NCBI GenBank assembly: GCA_027036015.1
Contig: JALVTH010000051.1
Span: 1-64,000 of the forward strand
DNA from: Campylobacteraceae bacterium
GTDB taxonomy: Bacteria > Campylobacterota > Campylobacteria > Campylobacterales > Sulfurovaceae
Reading direction: 5' to 3'
DNA length: 64,000 bases
The notes beneath the pieces were generated by a model, which was given only the letters and a program-made list of their open reading frames with translations, was not told where the DNA came from and made no database searches. This document shows, piece after piece, positions 34,644 through 43,368 of the stretch; within the stretch, counting starts at the first letter, position 1, and the number at the start of each line of letters is the position of its first letter. A program made the position numbers and the translations under genes.

Positions 34644-36320
34644 GTGGCACAAAATATCTTATTAAATGAAAAAAAAGAAAGAAGTGCACAAGTTACTAAT
34701 TTAATTAATTATTTTTTACAAAATTTTGAGTTATCGCAGCAATTACAAAAACACTCTTTTTCTTTTTTTAAAAGTAAAAAAGAAGATGAAATACTCAAAA
34801 CGCTTCAGCAAAATCTTTCTAAAATTACCGAGCTCATTCACTATTTAGACTCTTTTAATGAAGTACCTCTTCAAATTAAAGATTTAAACAATAATTCTTT
34901 AAAAGATTTAAAAAATAAAATTATTTTTCAAAGTTCAATTCAAAATACCTTCTTTGCCAAAAAAGAGGTAATTGAATTAGTTCTTCTTCTTTTAACTTTG
35001 CACCAAATTGACGTAAAAAATAAAAAAAATGCCGTTATTTCTTTTTCTTTAAACGAAAATAAACTTACCCTAAAAACTCCTCCTCTTCCATTAAACAAAA
35101 GAGAAAAAGAGATTCTTTTTTCTTCCAAAAGCAATCTTTTTATTAAAGAAAAAAACAAAATTTATGGACTCTATTTAAACTTTTTAAAAAAATTAAAGGA
35201 AAAAAAGCTTCTTGAGTATGAAGTAAAAATTGAAAATTTACACTATTATACTATCACAATATTTTTTGAAATAAAATCCGTAGAAGATAAAAAGAGTAAT
35301 ATAGAATCTGTTTTAAGTATTTTTTCAAAAAAAATTCTTCTTTTAAGCAATAGTAAATATCTCAAATATAAATTACAAGATTTTCTTCAAACATACAATT
35401 TTTCTATTTATGCTAAAGAAAATTATGAAAAACTCCCTCCTTTAATGAATTATCATATCATTATGGTTGATGAAGAGTTATTAACCCCCTCTTTAGAAAA
35501 AGTTTTAATAAAAGCAAAAAGCTTTGATATTAAAGTTGTTCTCTTAAGTCAAGATAAAAATACAAACTCTTTGCTTGCTGATTCCATACTTTTAAAATCT
35601 TTCAAAAAAGAGGAGTTAATAACAACACTCATAAGTCTTTATTCAACAAAAAAACTTACTTCTACGAAACCAAAAATAATCATTGCCGATGATGACATCA
35701 TTAATTTACGCCTTTTAGAGTATGAGTGCAAAAAGCTTGATTTAGAAGTGCTAACGGCATCTAATGGCAAAGAAGTACTCAAACTTTTACAAACCTATGG
35801 GGCCAATTTAATTATTTTAGATAGTAAAATGCCCTATTTAGATGGCTATGAAACGGCAGCTTTAATTAGAAAAGAGAAAAAATATCAATCTATCCCTTTA
35901 ATTATTCATAGTGCTTTTACTCTTATGGATAAAAAAAGAGAAATTTTCCATTATGGTTTTGATGCAATTTTACCCAGACCTTTTAAAAAAGAAGAGTTAG
36001 AAAAAATTATAAAACGCTATATAAAAAATTCTCAAGAAGAAGTAGCTTTAAAAAAAAAGAGACAATTTTTTGCACTCTACCAAGATATTGATAAAGTAAT
36101 CGAAAAATATATCGAAAAAAACGAAAAAAATAAACTCTTATTACTTTTAACCCGCTTAAAAAACGATCTTTACTCAATTGAAGAGTTTACTTTAATTAAA
36201 AACATTGAAATGATTGAATATTTCTTAAAAAATAGAGAGCAAATTCATAAAAGTATTTTTGGAAAGTTTTTACAAAAATTACATAATCTCCTTAAGCGTC
36301 TAAAGCCTCTAACGCTTTAA
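34644..36320 (+). CDS. Receiver-containing hybrid signalling protein with degenerate kinase parts
   Basis: The 558-residue protein starts at GTG (AAAGG upstream). Residues about 15-210 resemble a histidine-kinase ATPase region but I see no clear H box or N/G boxes. About 225-335 is receiver-like without the acidic phosphorylation site. About 343-460 is a real receiver: acidic pair D349-D350 (IIADDDI), phosphoacceptor D393 (LDSKMPYLDGYE) and HSAF at 422; the usual Lys before Pro is Arg (PRPF). A helical tail of about 90 residues could be an Hpt-like domain, but no His motif is evident. It may be a scaffold-like signalling protein. No partner kinase is adjacent. Confidence 0.65.
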   Translation: MAQNILLNEKKERSAQVTNLINYFLQNFELSQQLQKHSFSFFKSKKEDEILKTLQQNLSKITELIHYLDSFNEVPLQIKDLNNNSLKDLKNKIIFQSSIQNTFFAKKEVIELVLLLLTLHQIDVKNKKNAVISFSLNENKLTLKTPPLPLNKREKEILFSSKSNLFIKEKNKIYGLYLNFLKKLKEKKLLEYEVKIENLHYYTITIFFEIKSVEDKKSNIESVLSIFSKKILLLSNSKYLKYKLQDFLQTYNFSIYAKENYEKLPPLMNYHIIMVDEELLTPSLEKVLIKAKSFDIKVVLLSQDKNTNSLLADSILLKSFKKEELITTLISLYSTKKLTSTKPKIIIADDDIINLRLLEYECKKLDLEVLTASNGKEVLKLLQTYGANLIILDSKMPYLDGYETAALIRKEKKYQSIPLIIHSAFTLMDKKREIFHYGFDAILPRPFKKEELEKIIKRYIKNSQEEVALKKKRQFFALYQDIDKVIEKYIEKNEKNKLLLLLTRLKNDLYSIEEFTLIKNIEMIEYFLKNREQIHKSIFGKFLQKLHNLLKRLKPLTL

Positions 36321-36753
36321 TTTTTTGCATTGCATCATTATAAAAGGGCTCATTTTTAAAAAGTTCTAAAAGTTTTTTTGCAATTTGTATATTTTCTTTT
36401 GCTTCATTAAACCATTCCACACCCATTAATAAAGTATAAACATAATCTTTTGCAAACTGCTCTTCGTTTTTCATAAAAAGTTGAAATCGAAGTTCAAGAA
36501 GCTCTTTATAAAGTTTAAAAGAAGCATTATTTTTTTTATGTTCAATTGCAATAATGTTATTCAGCACAATTGCTAATCGAACTTTATCCCCCTCTTTTTT
36601 AAATTTTTCATAAAGCATTTTATATTGAGTAAGGGCTATGTCAAGCTTATTTTGTAAATGTAAATTAATTGCTTCTTCTAACTCTTTTTGTGCATCTTCT
36701 TTTTTAAAAAAAAATTTTTTTATCAGTTTCAACAATAAGCTCCCCTTCTTCAT
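36292..36753 (-). CDS. Small helical protein, TPR-like
   Basis: A 153-residue protein of Lys/Glu-rich amphipathic helices (EAINLHLQNKLDIALTQYKMLYEKF; LAIVLNNIIAIEHKK; LGMEWFNEAKENIQIAKKLLELF) in a TPR-like pattern. No named family can be given. A TTG at 36735 or 36732, preceded by GGGGAG, may be the real start. Its end overlaps the end of the convergent hybrid signalling gene by 29 bases. Confidence 0.5.
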   Translation of the reverse strand: MKKGSLLLKLIKKFFFKKEDAQKELEEAINLHLQNKLDIALTQYKMLYEKFKKEGDKVRLAIVLNNIIAIEHKKNNASFKLYKELLELRFQLFMKNEEQFAKDYVYTLLMGVEWFNEAKENIQIAKKLLELFKNEPFYNDAMQKIKALEALDA

Positions 36754-36829
36754 TCATCTATTGATTATAACAAATCTTTTTTAAAGCTAAGCTCTTTGCA
36801 AATCGCCTTTTTAGTTGTTTTGCAGCTTT

Positions 36830-36858
36830 GTTTCAAATTGTGCTATGAAATTTGAAAC
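36830..36858. promoter_or_regulatory. 10-base inverted repeat at the pseudouridine-synthase promoter
   Basis: GTTTCAAATT (36830-36839) and AATTTGAAAC (36849-36858) flank nine bases and sit where a -35 would be for TACAAT at 36869-36874. The half-site resembles TTTCAAATCG between nrdA and HU. Confidence 0.4.
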
Positions 36859-36900
36859 TAATTTGTGTTACAATCACTAAGAATTTTTAAGGAGTTTGCA

Positions 36901-37848
36901 TTGCCTTTTGTAAAAGATAAATTTTTTCAAAAAGAGAAAAAAGCTGCCTTTGCTGTACTTATTCGACGCTACAACATTACAATGGGTAGAGCACAAAAAC
37001 TTATTGATACAAAAAGAGTCATTTGCAATGGCGAAATTGTAAATGCCAAAAATCAAATGCTCCAAGGAGAAATAGAAGTTCTTATCTTTAAACCTCAACC
37101 AAAGGGAATTAAACCAATTTTTAAATGCAAAGATTTTGCTCTTTTTGAAAAACCAAGTGGCGTTTTAGTGCATCCAAAAAAAATTTTGACGCATTATTCC
37201 ATGCTTGATGAGATACGAACATATGCAGGAGCTTTTGCTAATGCAGCTCACAGGATTGATAAAGAAACTTCTGGCTTATTGCTAAGTAGTGTCAATCGAA
37301 AAAGTGAAGTTGCTTTAAAGCGACTCTTTCAAGAAAAAAAGATAAAAAAAAGCTATCTTGCTTGGGTAAGAGGCAATACAAAAGAAGAATTTTTAGTTCA
37401 AGAACCCATTTTAATTCGAAATGACTACTCTTTAAATAAACATAAAGTTGAAATAAATACTCAAGGAAAAGAAGCAGCAACGCTTTTTAAAAAAATAGCT
37501 TATAATCCTAAATATGATGCTTCACTTCTTCAAGCAATTCCTTTTACTGGACGCACTCATCAAATAAGAATTCATTTGTTTCACGTGAAACATCCAATTT
37601 TAGGAGATCCCCTTTATGGCACTACTTTTGATATTGCTACTAAATATTTAGAAAAAACTCTAACGCCATTTGAGCGTTTAATATATACTGGAGCGAATCG
37701 TTTAATGCTTCATGCCTACTCTCTTGAATTTACATTAGAAAATCAATATTATCTCATTTCACAAGCAAAATTTGAAAAAGAAATAAAACATCTTGCACCA
37801 AAAACAATGCAAAAATTTGCCCCACTTGAAGATTATCTAAAAAAATAA
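36901..37848 (+). CDS. RluA-family pseudouridine synthase
   Basis: Converts uridine to pseudouridine in RNA, probably 23S rRNA. A 316-residue protein with an N-terminal S4-like RNA-binding part (GRAQKLIDTKRVICNGEIV) and the RluA catalytic domain: the active Asp lies in AHRIDKETSGLLL (about 120-132), followed by the GRTHQIRIHLFHVKHPILGD motif. The start is a TTG at 36901 with AAGGAGTTTGCA before it; upstream frame to 36865 is without a site. The DNA encoding LFHVKHP contains an exact parS sequence. Confidence 0.88.
   Translation: MPFVKDKFFQKEKKAAFAVLIRRYNITMGRAQKLIDTKRVICNGEIVNAKNQMLQGEIEVLIFKPQPKGIKPIFKCKDFALFEKPSGVLVHPKKILTHYSMLDEIRTYAGAFANAAHRIDKETSGLLLSSVNRKSEVALKRLFQEKKIKKSYLAWVRGNTKEEFLVQEPILIRNDYSLNKHKVEINTQGKEAATLFKKIAYNPKYDASLLQAIPFTGRTHQIRIHLFHVKHPILGDPLYGTTFDIATKYLEKTLTPFERLIYTGANRLMLHAYSLEFTLENQYYLISQAKFEKEIKHLAPKTMQKFAPLEDYLKK
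37577..37592. other. parS site (exact 16/16)
   Basis: TGTTTCACGTGAAACA, identical to the classical bacterial parS consensus for ParB (Spo0J) binding. It lies inside the RluA gene and fits the reading frame as the codons for LFHVKH. Confidence 0.8.
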
Positions 37849-38404
37849 TTTCTACTTTTTTATTACTCAAATTACAAAAATTTGTAAATCACAGAATCTT
37901 TACTTTAAAAACAAAGTAAATGCTTTAATATAAATTTCAATCATTAAACTTTTTAAAATTTGTTTTTACACTATTTGTAAAAATTTAGTGAAAATGATTA
38001 ATTAGAAACACTCTAATGTAATAAGTGCTTAATCTATACAAATAAAAAATAATTAATTGTTAAGCTTAAAAAGTATTTTGTCAATAATTTGTCAATTATT
38101 ACTTTAAAGCAAAATTACAATTTAATAAGTTTTTTAAATTTTACAATTTTGTTAATAATTACAATATTTTACATTTTAGTAGCATATTCTAAATTCTATT
38201 TTTTTAATTTTTAATTTTTATGTAAATAAAATTTACTTGTCAAAAATTTAACTAAAAAAGTATTTTTACTACTTTTGTAAAAAATAGATTGACTAAATTA
38301 TATCGATTTATTGATGCCATAAATCTATTTCTGTAAATTTTCGTAAAATAATGTAAATTGAAACTTTTTTGACAAAATGTTTCACGTGAAACTTTTTTGT
38401 CAAT
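37849..38404. other. Extremely AT-rich noncoding region with twin inverted repeats and parS
   Basis: About 555 bases without a supported gene; I see no GG pair up to the parS site, so no ribosome binding site is possible on this strand. Two copies of TTTTTAC-7 bases-GTAAAAA are found at 37963-37983 and 38263-38283, exactly 300 bases apart. Many TTTGTAA and TTTGTCAA units recur. No clear DnaA boxes (TTATNCACA type) are seen. It may be a segregation or replication-related site or a low-complexity spacer. Confidence 0.5.
38378..38393. other. parS site (15/16)
   Basis: TGTTTCACGTGAAACT differs from the parS consensus at the last base. Direct repeats of about 18 bases (16 identical, with core GAAACTTTTTTG) at 38358-38375 and 38386-38403 flank and overlap it. 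Confidence 0.75.
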
Positions 38405-38506
38405 TTATTTCTCATCATCTTTTCGTGCAGCTATTACAAAACCAATGACACCAACAACAACTACACCAATAATTATTAAATATAAAGCGATATCTAATTT
38501 TGTCAT
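38405..38506 (-). CDS. 33-residue single-span membrane protein overlapping rlmN
   Basis: The ATG at 38506 overlaps the rlmN stop as ATGA and the frame ends with TAA at 38405. The translation has a short Thr-Lys-Leu-Asp N-terminus, about 21 hydrophobic residues ([20 protein letters not shown]) and a charged RKDDEK tail, the layout of a small one-helix inner-membrane protein. Tight stop-start overlap supports translation by coupling. It is too short for usual gene calls. Function unknown. Confidence 0.7.
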   Translation of the reverse strand: MTKLDIALYLIIIGVVVVGVIGFVIAARKDDEK

Positions 38507-39582
38507 CTCTGTTGCTCCTCTTGTAATTTTTGCTCTCTCAGTTGCCCACATGCTGCAGAAATATCAAGCCCTTTTGATTCTCTAATAGTGCAAATTATTC
38601 CTTTGCTTAAAAGATACTTTTGAAACTTTCTCATATCTTCATAACTTGGTCTCTGAAATTCGCTTTCTTCATATGGATTAAAATAAATTAAGTTAACTTT
38701 TGCTTTGATACCATTTAATAGTTTTACCAATTTTTTTGCAGCATCTAAACTATCGTTAACATTTTTAATCATAAGATATTCAAACAATACTTTTTTACGC
38801 AAATTTACAGGAAAGCGTCTAACAGCTTCCATAATTGAAGCTATGTTGTAAGCTTTGTTAATTGGCATAAGCTGTTCTCGTAATTTGTCATCAACTGCAT
38901 GTAAAGAGATTGCTAAGTTTACACCAAGATTTAGCTTGGCAAGTTTATCAATTTTTGAGCTTAATCCAGAGGTTGAAACTGTTTGACGATGTGGCGAAAT
39001 GCTTAAGCCTTCAACATCACTAAAAATTTTGATGGCTTTTGCTAAATTCTCTAAATTATCAAGCGGTTCTCCCATTCCCATGTAAACTATGTTTACTTTA
39101 CGATTACTTTCAATATTATTGTCAATGTAAATTTGTAAAATTTGTTCAACAATTTCTCCAGCACTTAAATCTCTTACAAAGCCTCCTTTAGCCGTTAAAC
39201 AAAATGCACACCCTACTTTACAACCAACTTGACTCGATACACAAACCGTATATTTTGGCAAATGTTTAATTGAGCCATCTTCATTATAAACAGTTGGTTT
39301 CATTAAAAGTAATACAGCTTCAACTGTATGTCCATCATGCAGTTTAAAAAGATATTTAATTGACCCATCTTTGCTCACTTGTTTCGAGACAATTTGAGAG
39401 CTTAAAATCGTAAATTCATCATTTAATTTTTGTCGTAAATCTTTTGGTAGATTATTCATTTCTAAAAAGTTTGTTACTTTTTTATTATAAATCCAACTAA
39501 AAAGCTGTTTAACTCTAAACTTTGGAGAAATAAACTTGGCAAGTTCATCTTTTGTATAATTTAAAATATGCTTTTTCATCAA
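38503..39582 (-). CDS. rlmN: Dual-specificity 23S rRNA (A2503-C2) / tRNA (A37-C2) methyltransferase
   Basis: A radical-SAM enzyme. The cluster motif is CKVGCAFC (CxxxCxxC) near residue 118-125, followed by the RlmN pattern [29 protein letters not shown] and the C-terminal Cys in ISAACGQL (about 348) that carries the methyl group. The 359-residue length is usual. It starts with two Met; the ATG at 39582 overlaps the stop of the nucleosidase-like gene upstream, and its own stop overlaps the small membrane protein gene. Confidence 0.94.
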   Translation of the reverse strand: MMKKHILNYTKDELAKFISPKFRVKQLFSWIYNKKVTNFLEMNNLPKDLRQKLNDEFTILSSQIVSKQVSKDGSIKYLFKLHDGHTVEAVLLLMKPTVYNEDGSIKHLPKYTVCVSSQVGCKVGCAFCLTAKGGFVRDLSAGEIVEQILQIYIDNNIESNRKVNIVYMGMGEPLDNLENLAKAIKIFSDVEGLSISPHRQTVSTSGLSSKIDKLAKLNLGVNLAISLHAVDDKLREQLMPINKAYNIASIMEAVRRFPVNLRKKVLFEYLMIKNVNDSLDAAKKLVKLLNGIKAKVNLIYFNPYEESEFQRPSYEDMRKFQKYLLSKGIICTIRESKGLDISAACGQLREQKLQEEQQR

Positions 39583-40109
39583 ATTAATCCTTTGCTTGCT
39601 AAATACTCTTCTAAAAGCTCAACTGCCTTTTTTTGATTTTGTTTAAATTCTTCATGGGCATTTTCATAGCAATAGTTTGTAATAACAAAAACACCACCAC
39701 AAGGAATATTAAATTCTTTTGCAACATTTAAAACCGAAAAAAATTCCATATTCTCTGCTGCTAAGTTAAGTTTTAAAAATTGCTGAGCAATCTTTTTTGA
39801 AGCTGTAATATAATTGCTTGAATTAATAATTGTTTCATGTGAAACATCATTTGCAGTTGAGATGAGATTATCTAATGGAGTATAGCCACTTTTGAATAAA
39901 AAGGCTTGTTCAACATTTGCTGCACTTTTACTCTCAATAATATCAAAAATTTTTAATTTTCCATAGCTACCGGCACTTCCAACAAAAAGTAAAAACTCTG
40001 GTGGATTCATTAAACAAAGTTTTGTTAAATGAATACTACTTTCAATAAGCCCTACTCCAATTGGCAAAGCCCTTTTAATAAATTCATTATTCCCAGCACA
40101 AATAAGCAT
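39579..40109 (-). CDS. Small purine nucleoside phosphorylase/nucleosidase-like protein
   Basis: A 176-residue member of the phosphorylase superfamily. Core motifs are [11 protein letters not shown] near residue 42-52 and [31 protein letters not shown] near 118-148, the latter containing the purine-binding Glu-Met-Glu region. It is shorter than MTA/SAH nucleosidase (about 230 residues), a short form known beside rlmN in this phylum. Substrate not certain. An apparent parS-like sequence (39831) lies in the gene. Confidence 0.65.
   Translation of the reverse strand: MLICAGNNEFIKRALPIGVGLIESSIHLTKLCLMNPPEFLLFVGSAGSYGKLKIFDIIESKSAANVEQAFLFKSGYTPLDNLISTANDVSHETIINSSNYITASKKIAQQFLKLNLAAENMEFFSVLNVAKEFNIPCGGVFVITNYCYENAHEEFKQNQKKAVELLEEYLASKGLI
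39831..39846. other. parS-like site (15/16)
   Basis: TGTTTCATGTGAAACA differs from the parS consensus by one central base (C to T). It lies inside the nucleosidase-like gene. Confidence 0.6.
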
Positions 40110-40118
40110 TCTCTCCCT

Positions 40119-40886
40119 TTAGATTCTAACGGCTATACCTTCGTTTTTTAAATAGCGTTTTAAATCCATAATGTCAATTTCTCGAAAATGAAAAATCGAA
40201 GCAGCCAAAGCTGCATCAGCACAACCATTAATAAAAGCCTCTTTAATATGCTCCATGCTCCCAGCTCCACCACTTGCAATAATTGGAATAGGAGCAACTC
40301 TAGCAATTTCACAATTGAGCTCATTATCATATCCAGCTTTTGTTCCATCCGCATCCATACTGGTTACCAAAAGCTCCCCTGCCCCTCTATTATATGCTTC
40401 TTTTGCCCACTCAATTGCATCAATTCCGGTATCTTTTCTTCCACCATGAGTAAAGACATGCCAATTTTTAGGTCCAACTTTTTTCGCATCAATTGCTACA
40501 ACAATGCATTGACTTCCAAATCGTTTTGCACTCTCATCAATAAAATCTGGTCTTTTAATGGCAGCTGAATTGATACTGACTTTATCGCAGCCTACTGCTA
40601 AAAGATTATAAATATCATCAAGTTCCCTAATACCTCCTCCAACAGTTAGAGGAATAAAAACCTCTTTTGCCACCTCTTTTACAATATCTACAATTGTTTT
40701 TCTCTCTTCATGCGTAGCTGTAATATCTAAAAAGGTTAACTCATCTGCTCCTTCTTCATTATAACGCTTGGCAACTTCAACAGGATCGCCAGCATCTCTT
40801 AAACCAACAAAATTTACTCCCTTAACAACTCTTCCTTTATCAACGTCTAAGCAAGGAATAATTCTTTTTGCAAAATACTCCATCAT
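40119..40886 (-). CDS. hisF: Imidazole glycerol phosphate synthase, cyclase subunit
   Basis: Joins with HisH to make imidazole glycerol phosphate and AICAR in histidine synthesis. A 255-residue TIM barrel: [21 protein letters not shown] (catalytic D10 type), [37 protein letters not shown] (catalytic D129-type) and [16 protein letters not shown] phosphate-binding loop. The start is taken at 40886 (AGGAT before ATG-ATG); the frame goes further upstream without a site. hisH is not adjacent. Confidence 0.94.
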   Translation of the reverse strand: MMEYFAKRIIPCLDVDKGRVVKGVNFVGLRDAGDPVEVAKRYNEEGADELTFLDITATHEERKTIVDIVKEVAKEVFIPLTVGGGIRELDDIYNLLAVGCDKVSINSAAIKRPDFIDESAKRFGSQCIVVAIDAKKVGPKNWHVFTHGGRKDTGIDAIEWAKEAYNRGAGELLVTSMDADGTKAGYDNELNCEIARVAPIPIIASGGAGSMEHIKEAFINGCADAALAASIFHFREIDIMDLKRYLKNEGIAVRI

Positions 40887-40957
40887 TAATCCTAAAAAAA
40901 GATTTTTATAAAAAGTATAACACAATTTTAATAAGCAAAGTGTGTAAAGAAGGAAAA

Positions 40958-40979
40958 GCTCTATGTAAAAACATAGAGC
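40958..40979 (-). terminator. Rho-independent terminator of the DUF2059 gene
   Basis: GCTCTATGT (40958-40966) and ACATAGAGC (40971-40979) form a 9-base stem with loop AAAA; on the minus strand TTTT follows. Confidence 0.7.
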
Positions 40980-40987
40980 AAAAGGAG

Positions 40988-41560
40988 TTATTTATGAGTT
41001 TGTTCTTTTTTAGAAGAATTTGAAGCTACCGTTTTTTCTTCTTGTTTTTTTTGTGCTTTTTTCATTGCACTATCTAAAAGTGCTTTAAGCTCGGCTAAAT
41101 GTGGTCGTAATTTGCTTTGAGTTAGCATTTGCCCTTCAAGCGATAATTTTGGCATATTTTGTAAAACTTTTTTCCCAGTTTCTGTCTTATAAAAAGCTGT
41201 AATATCAGCTAATTCTTTAGCATTAAAATATTTGGCATAGAGCTTGGCTAAATCATTTTTCATTGCATCCCAGCCAATATATTTATTATAAAATGCTTTA
41301 ATTTTCCCTTCAATTGGTTTAAAAGCTGGATTTGCCATTACTAATCGTTGAGTTGAAGCATTAACAGCATTTTTATAAAATTGTTCTAAATTCATTACTT
41401 CTAAAAGTTTATAAGCCGCTTTAATGGCTTCTTTATCTATCTTTTGTTCAGCTTTTTTTTGAGCTGTTGCATTATTCTCTTTTGTCGCATTACTTTGAGC
41501 CATTGCAAACGAAACCATTGCAATTGCTATTAAAAGCCCACCAAATAGTTTTTTAATCAT
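40988..41560 (-). CDS. Exported DUF2059 protein
   Basis: A 190-residue protein with a signal peptide ([21 protein letters not shown]), then an Asn/Thr/Lys-rich linker and the DUF2059 helical domain ([63 protein letters not shown]). The family is small, periplasmic and of unknown function, often found as single genes. AAAGGGG lies before the ATG. It has its own promoter and terminator. Confidence 0.8.
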   Translation of the reverse strand: MIKKLFGGLLIAIAMVSFAMAQSNATKENNATAQKKAEQKIDKEAIKAAYKLLEVMNLEQFYKNAVNASTQRLVMANPAFKPIEGKIKAFYNKYIGWDAMKNDLAKLYAKYFNAKELADITAFYKTETGKKVLQNMPKLSLEGQMLTQSKLRPHLAELKALLDSAMKKAQKKQEEKTVASNSSKKEQTHK

Positions 41561-41588
41561 TTCTACCCCTTTAAAAAAATTTGGTTTT

Positions 41589-41594
41589 ATTATA
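41589..41594 (-). promoter_or_regulatory. -10 box of the DUF2059 gene
   Basis: Minus strand TATAGTATAAT gives a TATAAT element 28 bases before the ATG. Confidence 0.5.
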
Positions 41595-41643
41595 CTATAT
41601 TTTTGTGCACTAAGCGTTGATGGGTGTCAAATTTTTATATTTT

Positions 41644-42357
41644 TTAATAATTTTTTGCAACCAATAGCACAATATACTCATGAATTGCTTTGTAAGACTC
41701 ATTAAAATAGCGCATTTGCGGTAAAAAATCTAAAAATGTATAACTTCTATCAACATAAAAATTTGAAGGCTTTGCATAAACTCTAAATCCAGCTTTACTA
41801 AAATAGTACCTTGCTCTTGGCATATGATAGGCTGAAGTGACTAAATAGATTATTTTAGAAAGTTTTTCTTTTTCAAAAAGTTTTTTACAAAAAAAAGCAT
41901 TTTCTTTTGTATTTCGAGATTTTTTTTCATAATAAATTTTTATATTACTTTTATTCTCTTTTTGCAAAATGGCAAAATCTTGCTTAGCTCCAAGAGCTTC
42001 CTCTCCCCTTTTGCCTCCTCCACAAAAAACAAGAGGCAACTTCTTTTCTTTTGCTAAAAAAAAGGCAAAAACTTCTCTTTTAAAGGCTTCATTGGTGGCT
42101 TTAAAGTAATCACTCAAGTTTACCCCACCTCCAAGGACCACTACCACGCTTGCATTGCCATCTTTGTTTTTGATTTGTTCAAGAGGAGCAAGTAAAGCGT
42201 TTGCTATAAACTTTGTTGAGAGCAAATAAAAAAAAATAGCAATTGTGAAAAAAAATACTCTTGCTTTTTTTACTAAAAAAGCAGTAAGAAAAAGTGTTAA
42301 GATAAAAATCCCAGGCGGCAGAAAGAAATAGGTAAAAAGTTTTGAAATTACAAACAC
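41644..42357 (-). CDS. YdcF/ElyC-type (DUF218) envelope protein
   Basis: A 237-residue protein with two N-terminal membrane helices (about 5-65), then the DUF218 domain: VVVVLGGGVNLSD, a central KRGEEALGAKQDFAI, KSRNTKENAF and LVTSAYHMPRARYYFSKAGF. In E. coli ElyC and YdcF, related proteins, affect peptidoglycan and vancomycin resistance. GTG start with AAGGAG. Divergent to purN. Confidence 0.8.
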   Translation of the reverse strand: MFVISKLFTYFFLPPGIFILTLFLTAFLVKKARVFFFTIAIFFYLLSTKFIANALLAPLEQIKNKDGNASVVVVLGGGVNLSDYFKATNEAFKREVFAFFLAKEKKLPLVFCGGGKRGEEALGAKQDFAILQKENKSNIKIYYEKKSRNTKENAFFCKKLFEKEKLSKIIYLVTSAYHMPRARYYFSKAGFRVYAKPSNFYVDRSYTFLDFLPQMRYFNESYKAIHEYIVLLVAKNY

Positions 42358-42399
42358 TCCCTCTCCTTGCGTTAAATAACTTATGCTATTATATCATTT

Positions 42400-42945
42400 A
42401 TGAAAAAAATAGTAGTTCTTTTTAGTGGTTATGGTTCAAATTTTGAATATTTAGCCAATCATCAAGAAAAATTTAACATTGTTGCAGCCTTTACAAACAA
42501 TCCAAACGCAAGAGGCATAGAAGTAGCCAAAAAGCATCAAATTCCTTGCTTTATTATCGATTCAAGTAAATTTACAAACCATGAAACATTTGATAAAGCA
42601 TTAGTTCAAAAATTAAAAACTATTGATTTTGATTTAGCTGTTCTTGCTGGATTTATGCGAATATTAACGCCAATTTTTACCAAAGAAATTAAAGCCATTA
42701 ATTTACATCCTTCCCTCTTGCCACGTCACAAAGGCTTAAATGCCATTGAAAGAAGTTATGAAGATGAATTTAATGAAGGTGGAGTAAGCGTTCATTGGGT
42801 AAACGAAGAGCTTGATGGCGGGGAAATTATTTTACAAAAAAAGATAAGCAAAAAAAACTTGAGTTTTGAAGAATATTACCAAAAAATTAGAAAAATCGAA
42901 AAAGAAGCGCTTCTTGAAGCTCTACTTCAAGTGTTATACCACTAA
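42400..42945 (+). CDS. purN: Phosphoribosylglycinamide formyltransferase
   Basis: Third step of purine synthesis, adding formyl from 10-formyl-THF to GAR. 181 residues; typical VVLFSGYGSNFEYL near the N-terminus, the substrate loop and the catalytic block INLHPSLLPRHKGLNAI (Asn and His), then VHWVNEELDGGEII with the Asp. Normal length. Its end overlaps the convergent phosphatase gene by 12 bases. Confidence 0.94.
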   Translation: MKKIVVLFSGYGSNFEYLANHQEKFNIVAAFTNNPNARGIEVAKKHQIPCFIIDSSKFTNHETFDKALVQKLKTIDFDLAVLAGFMRILTPIFTKEIKAINLHPSLLPRHKGLNAIERSYEDEFNEGGVSVHWVNEELDGGEIILQKKISKKNLSFEEYYQKIRKIEKEALLEALLQVLYH

Positions 42946-43368
42946 TTTTATAATTTCTAAAGTTCCCTTTTCTATCATCTTCCACGCTTCCTCTTTTTTG
43001 TGTGGTTCATAATATAAATCTGCAACATCTTTTCCATCAAAGCCAAAATCTCCTAACTTCTTAACATTTTGCACTCCAAGAGCCAAAAGTTCTTGCTTAT
43101 TATCTTCATCCATAGCAACAATTAAGTCATATTTACTTAAATCAAACTCACTAATATGCTGCGAACGAATATAAGAAATATCAATGCCTTTACTTCTTGC
43201 TAATTTTTGAGAAACACTACATGGAGGCTCACCAATATGATAATGGCTAAGTGCAGCTGAATCTACTTTGATTGGAAGCTTTAAATGCTTTATTCTATGC
43301 TCCATTAATCCATGAGCCAAAGGAGAGCGACAAATATTCCCTAAACAAACAAATAAAACTTGCTTCAT
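42934..43368 (-). CDS. Low-molecular-weight protein-tyrosine phosphatase
   Basis: A 144-residue cytosolic phosphatase with the P-loop FVCLGNICRSP (nucleophile C8, R14) and the C-terminal acid loop DVADLYYE, a variant of the usual DPYY. In polysaccharide systems such an enzyme reverses BY-kinase phosphorylation; here the tyrosine kinase gene is 18 kb away. Its start overlaps the GNAT gene by four bases. Confidence 0.9.
   Translation of the reverse strand: MKQVLFVCLGNICRSPLAHGLMEHRIKHLKLPIKVDSAALSHYHIGEPPCSVSQKLARSKGIDISYIRSQHISEFDLSKYDLIVAMDEDNKQELLALGVQNVKKLGDFGFDGKDVADLYYEPHKKEEAWKMIEKGTLEIIKLVV

Noticed and set aside
37849-38404. Chromosome origin (oriC) call for the AT-rich stretch
   Set aside because: No dnaA gene and no convincing DnaA boxes are seen; parS only supports origin proximity.
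38397-38585. Plus-strand frame of 62 residues near rlmN
   Set aside because: It is antisense to the better-supported small membrane protein gene and the end of rlmN, and has no ribosome binding site.
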